Part shown: piece by piece, positions 35,093 through 45,068 of the stretch
Layout of the letters: each line of letters begins with the position of its first letter
How positions within the stretch are numbered: position 1 is the stretch's first letter
DNA from: Antrihabitans cavernicola
Lineage (GTDB): Bacteria; Actinomycetota; Actinomycetes; Mycobacteriales; Mycobacteriaceae
NCBI RefSeq assembly: GCF_008297975.1
Contig: NZ_VLNY01000001.1
Span: 62,001 to 126,000 of the forward strand
Length of the DNA: 64,000 nucleotides
Direction: 5' to 3'
Notes under the pieces: generated by a model
The model's input: the letters and a program-made list of their open reading frames with translations, nothing else
What the model was told of the DNA's origin: nothing
Databases searched by the model: none
Program-made: the position numbers and the translations under genes

Positions 35093-35896
35093 CTACATGC
35101 CCATGCCGCCGTCGACGGGCAAGCCGATGCCGGTGACGAACCGCGCCGCATCCGATGCGAGGAACACGACGGCGTCGGCCATGTCGGCGACCTCGCCCAG
35201 CCTGCCGAGCGGCGTCAGTCCGATGACGTCGCCGACGGCGGCTTCGGCCGACGGCCAGAGTCCGAGCTTCGCCATGTCCGACGCCAGGCCCAAGCCCATC
35301 TCGGTGGCAACGAGACCCGGGTACAGACAGTTGACGCGCACGCCGTAGCCGAGTTTTCCGCTCTCCTGAGCGGCCACACGCGTCATCCGATCCACCGCCG
35401 ACTTGGTTGCCGAGTATCCCGCGATACCGGGGAACGGGATGGTCGCAGCAACGGACGATACGTTGATGATGGCGCCGCCCTTGCCCGCCGGGCCATCGGG
35501 ACGCATTGCGCGGAGGCCGTGCTTCATACCGAGCATCGGGCCGACGATGTTCACCTCGCACATGCGCCGAACGTCGTTCGCGTCGATGTCCACCACCAGC
35601 GCCGAAATCTCGATACCGGCGTTGTTGACCAGAATGTCGAGGCCGCCGAGTTCGGCAACCGTGGCCGTGATCGCGACCTCCCACGCGGCGTCGTCGGTGA
35701 CGTCCAATTTGACGAATCCTGTTGTCGCTCCGTCTTTTCCGATTGCCTCTGCGGTGGCCTTGCCGGTTTCTTCGGCGACGTCGCCGATCATCACCGAGGC
35801 ACCCGCATTGGCGAGCGCCTCGGCCATGCCTGCTCCCAAACCTTGGGCACCGCCGGTGACTAGCGCCTTGCGGCCGGCCAGATCGAAGACACTCAT
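35093..35896 (-). CDS. Short-chain dehydrogenase/reductase
   Basis: 267 residues, classical SDR. Cofactor motif TGGAQGLGAGMAEAL, NNAG in ILVNNAGIEIS, catalytic Ser in INVSSVAA and YSATK with Tyr and Lys; an Asp after beta-2 (MIGDVAEETG) favours NAD over NADP. First gene of the SDR-acyl-CoA synthetase operon, so it likely oxidises an alcohol or hydroxyacyl intermediate of the same pathway. No strong ribosome-binding site apart from GGAGGAAAG eight bases upstream, which fixes the start. Confidence 0.9.
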   Translation of the reverse strand: MSVFDLAGRKALVTGGAQGLGAGMAEALANAGASVMIGDVAEETGKATAEAIGKDGATTGFVKLDVTDDAAWEVAITATVAELGGLDILVNNAGIEISALVVDIDANDVRRMCEVNIVGPMLGMKHGLRAMRPDGPAGKGGAIINVSSVAATIPFPGIAGYSATKSAVDRMTRVAAQESGKLGYGVRVNCLYPGLVATEMGLGLASDMAKLGLWPSAEAAVGDVIGLTPLGRLGEVADMADAVVFLASDAARFVTGIGLPVDGGMGM

Positions 35897-35918
35897 GCGA
35901 CTTTCCTCCAGGATGAGA

Positions 35919-35983
35919 AGTGATGTGGCTCACAGCCTAACATTGTTGGACGACTGTCAAGCTTTTATTGGGCAGCTGTCAAG
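35919..35983. promoter_or_regulatory. Operator region between SDR operon and TetR gene
   Basis: Contains AGTGATGTGGCTCACA (35919-35934), 9/10 match to the Crp/GlxR site, and two direct repeats CTGTCAAG (35954-35961, 35976-35983) 22 bases apart, read on the minus strand as two TTGACA-like elements. The repeats suit a -35 region plus a TetR operator; a TAGGCT (35939-35934, minus) could be the -10, though the spacing of 15 is short. Confidence 0.45.
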
Positions 35984-36071
35984 ACGGCCGATTCGAGCCG
36001 TGCCGTCCGGCGGTACACTGAGCCCGCACGGGGGTGACATTCCACCCCTTCGAGACGGAAAGCAACGCTGT

Positions 36072-36713
36072 ATGTCGGTCGCGGAAACCAATTTCGACAG
36101 GATCGCGCGCCGCCGAGTCGACAAGTTCGCCGAGCGGCGAGATCAGCTTGCCGAGGCGGCGTTGCACACCCTGTCGGAACTCGGCTACGCGCGAACCAGC
36201 TTGCGTGAGATTGCGCAGAACTCGGAGTTCTCGCACGGCGTTCTGCACTACTACTTCCGCGACAAGGTCGACCTGATCACGCACTGCGTGCGGTTCTACA
36301 AAGCGCGGTGCGTCACCCGGTACGACGACGTCGTCGCTACCGCGCAAACTCCGTCGGATCTGGAAGACGGGTTCGGCGCGGCGATGTCGGCGACGTTGCG
36401 CGAAGAGGCGACAATGCACCGCCTCTGGTACGACCTACGTGCACAGTCGATGTTCGAGGAATCGTTTCGCGACGACGTCGCCGATATCAATGCCAGCCTG
36501 GAGAACATGATCTGGCGGATCGTCACGCGCTACGCCGAAATTCTCGAGGTGCAACCCGTGCTGTCGTCGCGCGTTACCTACGCGATGTTCGACGGCGTGT
36601 TTCAGCACAGTCTGCTCGAATTCCTTTCGGGCAGAACAGAAGCCGCCGACGACCTGGTCGAGGACGTGAAGGACGTGTTGCGCGCGGCGCTGCCAGGCGC
36701 GGCGACTACTTGA
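36072..36713 (+). CDS. TetR-family transcriptional regulator
   Basis: 213 residues starting MSVAETNFDRIARRRVDKFAER. The HTH is LAEAALHTLSELGYARTSLREIAQNSEFSHGVLHYYFRDKVDL, with HYYF of the recognition helix. The ligand domain is helical, with MHRLWYDLRAQSMFEESFRDDV. It is divergent from the SDR-FadD operon and probably represses it, releasing on an acyl-CoA or related ligand. The upstream part of the open frame is antisense to the SDR gene. Ends eight bases into the convergent cyclopropane synthase gene. Confidence 0.9.
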   Translation: MSVAETNFDRIARRRVDKFAERRDQLAEAALHTLSELGYARTSLREIAQNSEFSHGVLHYYFRDKVDLITHCVRFYKARCVTRYDDVVATAQTPSDLEDGFGAAMSATLREEATMHRLWYDLRAQSMFEESFRDDVADINASLENMIWRIVTRYAEILEVQPVLSSRVTYAMFDGVFQHSLLEFLSGRTEAADDLVEDVKDVLRAALPGAATT

Positions 36714-37566
36714 CCAGCGTGTATTGCACCTGATCGAAAAAGCCGCGCCGAAATCTTTCCGCACAGCCGGTGAGATAGCGCAGGTAGCGCTGATAGACAT
36801 CGCTTGACGTGATGCTGATCGCCTCGTCACGGTGCTCCATCAATGCGGCCGACCAAATATCCAGCGTCCGTGCGAAGTGGGTGCGCAGGCTCTGCATATG
36901 CTCGATTCGGAATCCGGCGGCATCGACGCTGTCCTGTACCCACTTCGCCTCCGGCACGACTCCGCCGGGAAAAACCTCGTCCTGCAGGAATTCGCCGAAC
37001 AGCTTGTACTCGTGATCGGCGGGCAGCCCTCGATCGTGCAGCGCGAAGCGATCGAAGCCGATGACCGTCTGCACCAGCATGCGCCCACCCTCGGGGAGCA
37101 GTGAGAAGCAATGCACGAAGAAGTCGTCGTAGCGCTCGCGAGGGATCTGCTCGATCGCTCCGATCGCCAGAACAGCGTCGACCGGCGTGCCGAACTGATC
37201 CCAGTCGGCGAACTCGACTTCCGCGATTCGCCACGGCGGCACTCCGCGCAGTGCTCGACGCGTGTACTCGTATTGATTGCGACTGTGCGTCAAGCCGTAC
37301 GCGTGGGCGTCGTACTCGGCAATGGCTCGCAGCATCGCGGAACCCCAGCCACTACCGATGTCGAGGAGTCGCTTGCCGGAACCGAGTTCGAGCTTGCCGA
37401 ACGCAAGATCCATATTGGCAAGCTGCGCTTCCTCGAGCGTCATGTTCGGTTCCGCGAAGTAGGCGCAGGTGTAGGTCATGGTGGGGTCGAGGAACAGGGC
37501 GAAGAAGTCGTCCGGCGGATCGTAATGCGTCCGGACATCTGCGACGAGACGTGTCGACTTTCCCAT
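36706..37566 (-). CDS. Cyclopropane-fatty-acid/mycolic acid methyltransferase family protein
   Basis: 286 residues, SAM-dependent CMAS family. Conserved HYDPPDDFFALFLDPTMTYTCAYF, SAM loop LLDIGSGWGSAML (Ser where most members have Cys) and GLTHSRNQYEY are present, as is the substrate-pocket region EQIPRERYDDFF. It places a methylene or methyl group on unsaturated fatty acyl or meromycolate chains. ATG preceded by GGAGGGTC. Standing alone here, it could modify phospholipid acyl chains or mycolates. Confidence 0.88.
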   Translation of the reverse strand: MGKSTRLVADVRTHYDPPDDFFALFLDPTMTYTCAYFAEPNMTLEEAQLANMDLAFGKLELGSGKRLLDIGSGWGSAMLRAIAEYDAHAYGLTHSRNQYEYTRRALRGVPPWRIAEVEFADWDQFGTPVDAVLAIGAIEQIPRERYDDFFVHCFSLLPEGGRMLVQTVIGFDRFALHDRGLPADHEYKLFGEFLQDEVFPGGVVPEAKWVQDSVDAAGFRIEHMQSLRTHFARTLDIWSAALMEHRDEAISITSSDVYQRYLRYLTGCAERFRRGFFDQVQYTLVK

Positions 37567-37644
37567 TTGCGACCCTCCTCAGAGACCTCCCCGACTGCGA
37601 TCCATTTAAGATTCGGAGCCGCGGGGCAAAAGGATGATCTTGTA

Positions 37645-37669
37645 GCAACATGCGATACGAAAATGTTGC
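37645..37669. promoter_or_regulatory. Inverted repeat upstream of cyclopropane synthase
   Basis: GCAACAT (37645-37651) and ATGTTGC (37663-37669), 11 bases apart, about 80 bases upstream of the methyltransferase gene and 50 bases upstream of the micropeptide start. Looks like a dimeric regulator site. Confidence 0.4.
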
Positions 37670-37717
37670 GTGACGAATGCTGCTCGCGGTCCGATGATCT
37701 AAGTAAGAGGAGGGAAA

Positions 37718-37777
37718 ATGGAAACTCTCATAGTGTTTGCGCTGGCCTGCGTCGTCTACTGGTTCGGCCTGCTGTAG
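37718..37777 (+). CDS. 19-residue hydrophobic micropeptide
   Basis: An ATG follows a near-perfect ribosome-binding site (AGAGGAGGG ending five bases upstream). The frame encodes 19 residues, METLIVFALACVVYWFGLL, and stops with TAG. The peptide is one hydrophobic helix, just long enough to cross the membrane, ending in Leu-Leu. It lies alone between the cyclopropane synthase and a convergent NUDIX gene. No homologue is recognised; small membrane peptides of this kind often adjust a transporter or enzyme. Confidence rests on the ribosome-binding site and composition only. Confidence 0.55.
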   Translation: METLIVFALACVVYWFGLL

Positions 37778-37793
37778 TCGTTGCGTAAGTACG

Positions 37794-38276
37794 TCACTCG
37801 TCGAACACGACACCGGTGTCGCGCAGCAGCGTGACCAGCCTGTTCAGTACCGGAACCTGCCCCTTGACCAGCTTTGTCCGCGCCGTCGCGCAATCGGCCC
37901 ACTCAGCCCGATCGATCTCGGGAAAACTCTGGGTGCGGCCCGATCGCGGCGGCCATTCCATGTCGAAGGTATTGCTTTCGATGCCGCCTACGTCGACGTC
38001 ACCTTCGACGGCGTAGGCGGCAATCTTCTTCGAGCTCGACTGCTTGAAGACACCCAGATCGACCAGCTGACCCGCAGGCACCGGGGAACCGATCTCTTCT
38101 CGGTACTCCCGGGCCGCGGCCGTCCGTGGATCTTCGCCGTCATCGCATTCGCCTTTGGGGATCGACCATGCGTGCTCGTCCTTGCGCGCCCAGAACGGAC
38201 CGCCCATGTGCGCGATGAGCACACGCAAAGCACCGTCCTCGACCTTGTACACAAGCACACCCGCGCTCAGAATCAC
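37794..38276 (-). CDS. NUDIX hydrolase
   Basis: 160 residues starting MILSAGVLVYKVEDGALRVLI. The NUDIX box is intact: GECDDGEDPRTAAAREYREEIG. SIPKGE just before it and the C-terminal ADCATARTKLVKGQVPVLNRLV resemble bacterial MutT/diadenosine-polyphosphate hydrolase-like proteins. It hydrolyses a nucleoside diphosphate-linked compound, exact substrate unknown. It follows the catalase gene by 21 bases on the same strand and may be read through from it, which would fit nucleotide-pool cleansing under oxidative stress. Confidence 0.85.
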   Translation of the reverse strand: MILSAGVLVYKVEDGALRVLIAHMGGPFWARKDEHAWSIPKGECDDGEDPRTAAAREYREEIGSPVPAGQLVDLGVFKQSSSKKIAAYAVEGDVDVGGIESNTFDMEWPPRSGRTQSFPEIDRAEWADCATARTKLVKGQVPVLNRLVTLLRDTGVVFDE

Positions 38277-38297
38277 GCCGACCCTCTCCGGAAGTGC

Positions 38298-39755
38298 CTA
38301 TTTCTTCTGACCGGCACGCACTCCTTCTTCGACCTTCTTGCCGAGGTCCGGATCCACCTTGCTCCAGTAGTCGAATACTCGCACGAGCACGGCTTCGGAG
38401 ACGCCGTCGGATGCGTGACCGACGATGTTGTCGACCAGTCGTTCGCGCGCCGCGTCGTCGAGCACCTCGCGAACCAACGTGCCCGCCTGACCGAAATCGT
38501 CGTCCTCGGCGTGCTGAACGTAGCCCGCCCGCACTGCCTCGCCGTCGAAGGCCCACAGGCCTTCGTCACCAGCGAGTTCCGGATCGGCGTGGGGACCGCC
38601 GTAGGAATTGGGCGCGTAGGGGCGCACGTCCGGTGGATTGAACGTGTAGCGCATCGGACCCTCCTTGGAGTAGGAGTTCACCTCGACCTTCGGCGCGTTG
38701 ACCGGCAGCTGCGCGTAGTTGGTGCCGATGCGGTAGCGATGCGCGTCGGAGTAGGAGAAGACTCGACCCAGCAGCATCTTGTCGGGCGAAAAGCCTATTC
38801 CTGGAACAAGATTCGACGGCTCGAACGACGACTGCTCGATCTGCGCGAAGAAGTTCTCCGGGTTCCGATTCAGCGTCCACTTGCCGACGTCGATCAACGG
38901 GTAGTCCTTCTGCGACCACACCTTGGTCAGGTCGAAGGGGTTGAAGCGATAGCCCTCGGCCTCGTCGAGCGGCATGATCTGCACCTTCACCGTCCAGCTG
39001 GGGAACTCGCCCCGGTCGATGGCGTTGTACAGATCCGCGCGGTGATGGTCGGGGTCGCTGCCCGCCAGCGTGTCCGCCTCGTCCTGGGTCAGGAACTCGA
39101 TCCCCTGATCGGTCTTGAAGTGGTACTTGACCCAAAAGCGCTCGCCTGCGGAATTGATCCACTGATAGGTGTGCGAACCGAAGCCGTCCATGTTGCGCCA
39201 GGTCTTCGGGATGCCGCGGTCGCCCATCAACCACGTCACCTGATGGGCCGACTCGGGGCGCAGGGTCCAGAAATCCCACTGCATGTCATGATCGCGCAAT
39301 CCCGAACCAGGCAAACGCTTTTGGGATCGGATGAAGTCGGGGAACTTGATGGTGTCGCGAACGAAGAAGATCGGAGTGTTGTTGCCGACGAGGTCGTAGT
39401 TGCCGTCCTCGGTGTAGAACTTCATCGCGAAACCGCGCGGATCGCGCCAGGTGTCCGGGCTGCCCTGCTCGCCCGCGACGGTCGAAAAGCGCGCCAGCGA
39501 TTCGGTTTTCGCGCCCGGCTGAAACAGCTTGGCCTTGGTGTACTTGCTGACGTCGTGCGTGATCTCCAGCTCGCCGAATGCGCCGCCACCCTTGGCGTGG
39601 ACGATGCGCTCCGGAACCCGCTCCCGGTTGAACTGTGCCAACTTCTCGATGAGGTAGTGATCGTGCAGCAGGATCGGACCCTGTGGTCCAGCGGTGAGCG
39701 ACTCGTCGTCACTCGCTACGGCAATGCCGGTGTTCGTGGTTGTCGGCTTGGTCAT
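38298..39755 (-). CDS. katA: Monofunctional haem catalase (clade 3)
   Basis: 485 residues, the size of small-subunit catalases. Distal His lies in [18 protein letters not shown], Asn in [11 protein letters not shown], and the proximal haem ligand Tyr in [14 protein letters not shown]. It destroys hydrogen peroxide in the cytoplasm. The ATG at 39755 is eight bases after AGGAGG; a GTG one codon earlier is possible. No Fur/PerR-type regulator gene is adjacent. Confidence 0.95.
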   Translation of the reverse strand: MTKPTTTNTGIAVASDDESLTAGPQGPILLHDHYLIEKLAQFNRERVPERIVHAKGGGAFGELEITHDVSKYTKAKLFQPGAKTESLARFSTVAGEQGSPDTWRDPRGFAMKFYTEDGNYDLVGNNTPIFFVRDTIKFPDFIRSQKRLPGSGLRDHDMQWDFWTLRPESAHQVTWLMGDRGIPKTWRNMDGFGSHTYQWINSAGERFWVKYHFKTDQGIEFLTQDEADTLAGSDPDHHRADLYNAIDRGEFPSWTVKVQIMPLDEAEGYRFNPFDLTKVWSQKDYPLIDVGKWTLNRNPENFFAQIEQSSFEPSNLVPGIGFSPDKMLLGRVFSYSDAHRYRIGTNYAQLPVNAPKVEVNSYSKEGPMRYTFNPPDVRPYAPNSYGGPHADPELAGDEGLWAFDGEAVRAGYVQHAEDDDFGQAGTLVREVLDDAARERLVDNIVGHASDGVSEAVLVRVFDYWSKVDPDLGKKVEEGVRAGQKK

Positions 39756-39928
39756 CACGAAGCCTCCTAGGCTGGTTGGCTGTAGCAGATTCCGAGCGGG
39801 CAGGCTCGGACGAACCCCAATGCGTCAATTCGATTGTCTTGACTATGCCGCGTCTACGGAGGAGTTTCGGGAAAGTCCCGGTGGCGCCGCGAGTTCGGCA
39901 CCGCCCATTCGCTTGCCATACTGAGCCC

Positions 39929-40543
39929 GTGATCTGGCCAGTGGTGGTCGACGATGAACCGTTTCCCGACGACCTGACCTGGCACGTCGGCGACACGGTC
40001 AGCGCCCAATTGTCGTGGACACAGGAACCGACGGCCTGGGGACAAGACGACGTCGAACCATTGCTCGTCAGCGGACTGTTCGCGGTCGACTACCGGTCGG
40101 CTGAGCAGGCTGTCGTGCGGGCCGGCAGACTTGCCGCCGTCTGGCAGGACCCGGCCGACCTCGCTGCTGGTCGGCACCGACTTGCCGGAGTCCTCACCCA
40201 CGACCGATATCTCGCGCTCACGACCAGCCCTGTCGTCACCAGAGCCACCGTTGCGAGCATCGACGCTGTCCGCACCCAATACTTCCTCGACGGCGGGCAC
40301 TGGGTTGCGATCGCCGGGACGACGGACACGGTGACGGTCCCGTCGTGCGACACCACCTACCTCGTCGACGAGACCCTGTCCGCCGCAGACGATCTGTCTG
40401 ATGGCCACTGGGTGGCAGGCACATCCGCGGACAACCAAGTACTCGACGGCGATGCCTTCGACCAACGCTTCCCAACGCGAAACAAGCCGCGCACCGCCCG
40501 CCGAGCGCGCTGGTTTCGCGTTCAATTGGAGGTCGGGGAATAG
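39929..40543 (+). CDS. Hypothetical protein
   Basis: 204 residues from a GTG (VIWPVVVDDEPFPDDLTWHVG). I do not recognise the family. The sequence is rich in Asp, Val and Thr with beta-sheet-like patterning (DTVSAQLSWTQEP; VEPLLVSGLFAVDY; TYLVDETLSAADDL) and no signal peptide or helix, so it is probably a soluble cytoplasmic beta protein. TACTGA just upstream may be a -10 box giving a leaderless message. Divergent from catalase with 173 bases between. The 300-base gap after it contains only the hairpins listed next. Confidence 0.6.
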   Translation: MIWPVVVDDEPFPDDLTWHVGDTVSAQLSWTQEPTAWGQDDVEPLLVSGLFAVDYRSAEQAVVRAGRLAAVWQDPADLAAGRHRLAGVLTHDRYLALTTSPVVTRATVASIDAVRTQYFLDGGHWVAIAGTTDTVTVPSCDTTYLVDETLSAADDLSDGHWVAGTSADNQVLDGDAFDQRFPTRNKPRTARRARWFRVQLEVGE

Positions 40544-40657
40544 ACCCTCGACAGTCGCGGTTGGACCCTCTGTCGGCGTCCGGACAAGCCCCGGGCCCCA
40601 CCCCATTTGCCGATACGTTCGGCCTACCGCCGAGAGGCGCCTGTGGGACGTCGACCT

Positions 40658-40696
40658 CGAAGGCCGCCCACCACCACCCCCGGTTGGCGGCCTTCG
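40658..40696 (+). terminator. Hairpin, probable transcription end
   Basis: Perfect 11-bp arms CGAAGGCCGCC (40658-40668) and GGCGGCCTTCG (40686-40696), 17-base C-rich loop, no T tract. It lies about 115 bases after the hypothetical gene. Confidence 0.45.
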
Positions 40697-40783
40697 GTCT
40701 TCACCGGTCCGAACGCACAGATCTTCCAGTTTCTCTCCGACAGTGGCAGCGGCCAGCTGATTCCGAAGTAGGGATCGTGGGTA

Positions 40784-40837
40784 CTCCTCACCTGCCGAGA
40801 TGCGGGCGTCGTTCGTATCGTCGGCCCAGGTGAGGAG
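40784..40837 (+). promoter_or_regulatory. Hairpin sequestering the ribosome-binding site of the next gene
   Basis: CTCCTCACCTG (40784-40794) is the exact complement of CAGGTGAGGAG (40827-40837). The second arm contains the GAGGAG ribosome-binding site (40832-40837) of the ATG at 40844, so the 11-bp stem would block translation when formed. The 32-base loop has further short complementarity (CCGA/TCGG). Either a translation switch or an RNA thermometer-like element. Confidence 0.6.
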
Positions 40838-40843
40838 CTAGAC

Positions 40844-40999
40844 ATGATCATTCTCGGCATAGTGCTCTTGGTAATCGGTTTTCTGCTGAAGGTCCCGATC
40901 CTCTGGACGATCGGCATCATCGTCCTCGTCATCGGAGCGGTGCTGTTCTTGTTGGGTTCGATGGGGCGTGCGGTCGGCGGGCGGCGGCATTACTACTGA
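40844..40999 (+). CDS. Small DUF6131-like membrane protein
   Basis: 51 residues: MIILGIVLLVIGFLLKVPI, then WTIGIIVLVIGAVLFLLG, then a Gly/Arg-rich tail ending RRHYY. Two close hydrophobic helices separated by a Lys-Pro turn form a helical hairpin. Such proteins are common in mycolic-acid actinobacteria and are uncharacterised. GAGGAG seven bases upstream fixes the start, but it is buried in an 11-bp hairpin (see previous entry), so expression may be conditional. Confidence 0.8.
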   Translation: MIILGIVLLVIGFLLKVPILWTIGIIVLVIGAVLFLLGSMGRAVGGRRHYY

Positions 41000-41057
41000 T
41001 CGATGCCCATAGGCATCGATATTGCCATCGAACTCGCGACCCGACAGGATCCTTGGA

Positions 41058-41389
41058 ATGTCGCGCGAATGGAACATTTCCGAGCAGATCCACATCCCCA
41101 CGACTCCTGCGGATGCGTATCGCGCCGTCGCCGATCCGAAACGCATGCCCGACTGGAGCCCCGAATTCATCGGCGTCTGGACCCCTCCGACGGCCCGGCC
41201 GACGTCGGTACCAAGTTCGTCGGCTGGAACCGCCAGCGCTACCTGTGGTTCACCACCTGCAAGGTGGTGACGGCCGAGCCGAACAAGGAGTTCGCGTTCG
41301 AGGTCACCAGTTTCGGATTGCCGATCGCCAAGTGGGGCTACCGATTCGACCAGCACGGTGACTGCGCTGTCGCGCAGGTGAGCGTTTAG
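41058..41389 (+). pseudogene. Frameshifted, truncated SRPBCC/polyketide-cyclase-like gene
   Basis: The N-terminal part (MSREWNISEQIHIPTTPADAYRAVADPKRMPDWSPE) is in one frame to about 41180; the continuation (DGPADVGTKFVGWNRQRYLWFT ... EVTSFGLPIAKWGYRF) is in the -1 frame. Joining them at the CCCC run near 41182-41185 gives a coherent SRPBCC start, so a single base is missing. The protein also ends early, at VSV, about 110 residues versus about 145-150 for the family, directly before the end of asd. A sequencing error could explain the shift but not the short end. Confidence 0.75.
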
Positions 41390-41413
41390 TTGGTCCAGAG
41401 ACCACTTTTCCGC

Positions 41414-43748
<2,335 letters not shown>

Positions 43749-43844
43749 GCGGGTTTACCTCCGGATAGTGTCGAATTCTTCGATTTCAGCTTGTCAGCCT
43801 ACCGAGAACCATCCAAAACGGGTGCAGTGGGTGTGACGGCGAAC

Positions 43845-43890
43845 GGGCTCTCAGGGCGGAAATCGGCCGAAATTTCGACCGTCAGAGCCC
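43845..43890 (-). terminator. Hairpin between the SnoaL-like gene and ask
   Basis: Arms GGGCTCT (43845-43851) and AGAGCCC (43884-43890) enclose an inner GAAAT/ATTTC pair. It directly follows the stop of the minus-strand gene ending at 43893, so it probably terminates that operon before ask; no T tract. Confidence 0.45.
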
Positions 43891-43892
43891 AC

Positions 43893-44249
43893 TCACCGCC
43901 GGCGGAACGAGATTTTCGCGTCGATACGGTGAATCAGCAGATCGGCGGGCGGAATCGCGAAGTCCTCGACGACACGAACCGTCGCCAGCCGCCGCCCGAA
44001 TGCTGCCGCATCGAGTAGATACTCCGTGTGCACCACATCACCATCGACGGACGTAGTGAGCTTGCGTATCGCGCTGATGATTCGGTACTGCGGACCGCGG
44101 GTGAGGCTGTTGCGCAAGTGCTTGCCCGAGCGACCGGTCTTGAGCCCGTTTTCGTAGCGCACCGCATCGGGCGCGAACGCCACCGAGTCGCCGTCGTGCG
44201 ATATCAGCGCATCCAGATATGCGCGTGCGACGTCGATTTGGGTTGTCAT
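43893..44249 (-). CDS. SnoaL-like/NTF2-fold small protein
   Basis: 118 residues starting MTTQIDVARAYLDALISHDGDSVAFAPDAVRYENG. This N-terminus, RAYLDALxxHDxxxVxFAxDAxR, is typical of SnoaL-like NTF2-fold proteins in Nocardia and Rhodococcus; RVVEDFAIPPADLLIHRIDAKISFRR closes the beta cone. Possibly a small-molecule isomerase/hydrolase or binding protein; no catalytic residues can be assigned. Its start overlaps the stop of the upstream membrane gene (ATGA). Confidence 0.72.
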   Translation of the reverse strand: MTTQIDVARAYLDALISHDGDSVAFAPDAVRYENGLKTGRSGKHLRNSLTRGPQYRIISAIRKLTTSVDGDVVHTEYLLDAAAFGRRLATVRVVEDFAIPPADLLIHRIDAKISFRRR

Positions 44250-45049
44250 CGAGGGAACCTCTCGGTGGGACGGTCGGGTGGGTCGAAGTCCGGCATCTTC
44301 GCGGCAGGCCCTTCAGCGCGGTACAACTCGTGCACCGACGACCGAATCTGCTCGACGTTTTCGCGAAGCATGTCCGAGACCAGCTCGTCGGTGCGCGGGT
44401 CCGCGAGCATCTGCATGATGATCCGGAACGTGGTGTCGGCCGCGAGGCGAACCACGTCGTCGTGAAACGGCAGGAACTTCAGCCTGCCGGTCTGCGGATC
44501 GTTCTTGATCAGCTCGAGAATCATGTCGTCGAGCTCGCGGTGGTTCTCTTCCAAGGCCCGAGCGATGTTCTGGGTGTAGTGACCGCTGCGCAGCACACCG
44601 CCGACCTCGTCCAGCACGGCGATCGTGATCGGTCGCTTGATCAACCCGACGACACCCCGGGTGAACCTGTTGAGGATGTTCGAGGTGATCTGATCGCCGA
44701 ACGCGCGATCGAGCACCCGGCCGAGTCGAGCGAGGACGAACAGAATCTTCAGCGCGGGGAAACTGCGCACGATCGGCGTCGCGATCGGAATCATGCCGAG
44801 GATCTCGTACCAATTGCGGAGTAGGAATCGCCAACCTGTGCGTTCGCGTCGCCACCGAACCAGGAAGTCGATCGCGAAGATCGCACACACCACGTAGTCG
44901 ACGCGGTGAACCGTGTTCAGCGTGCTCGCCGAAACATGCCAGAACGTGATCCACACCAGGTAGATAACGGAGAGCACGGCCAACGCCAGCATCAGCCAAT
45001 CGACGCTGCGGACGGGCGGTCTACTCAATCGCGCCTGTTGCTGAGTCAT
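44246..45049 (-). CDS. Membrane protein with voltage-sensor-like helices
   Basis: 267 residues from the ATG at 45049. Four N-terminal helices resemble an ion-transport (S1-S4) domain: WLMLALAVLSVIYLVWITF, YVVCAIFAIDFLVRW, FLLRNWYEILGMIPIATPI and an S4-like FPALKILFVLARLGRVLDR with spaced basic residues. There is no pore loop or TVGYG filter; instead a soluble helical C-terminal half (LEENHRELDDMILELIKNDP, FRIIMQMLADPRTDELVSDML) follows. So it is a sensor-only or non-channel family member, function unknown. Coupled to the SnoaL-like gene. Confidence 0.7.
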   Translation of the reverse strand: MTQQQARLSRPPVRSVDWLMLALAVLSVIYLVWITFWHVSASTLNTVHRVDYVVCAIFAIDFLVRWRRERTGWRFLLRNWYEILGMIPIATPIVRSFPALKILFVLARLGRVLDRAFGDQITSNILNRFTRGVVGLIKRPITIAVLDEVGGVLRSGHYTQNIARALEENHRELDDMILELIKNDPQTGRLKFLPFHDDVVRLAADTTFRIIMQMLADPRTDELVSDMLRENVEQIRSSVHELYRAEGPAAKMPDFDPPDRPTERFPR

Positions 45050-45068
45050 ACAGCCTTGTCTACTAGGT

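Noticed and set aside
37737-39770. 677-codon plus-strand frame opposite catalase
   Set aside because: Composition is that of an antisense shadow; catalase and NUDIX on the other strand have all catalytic motifs.
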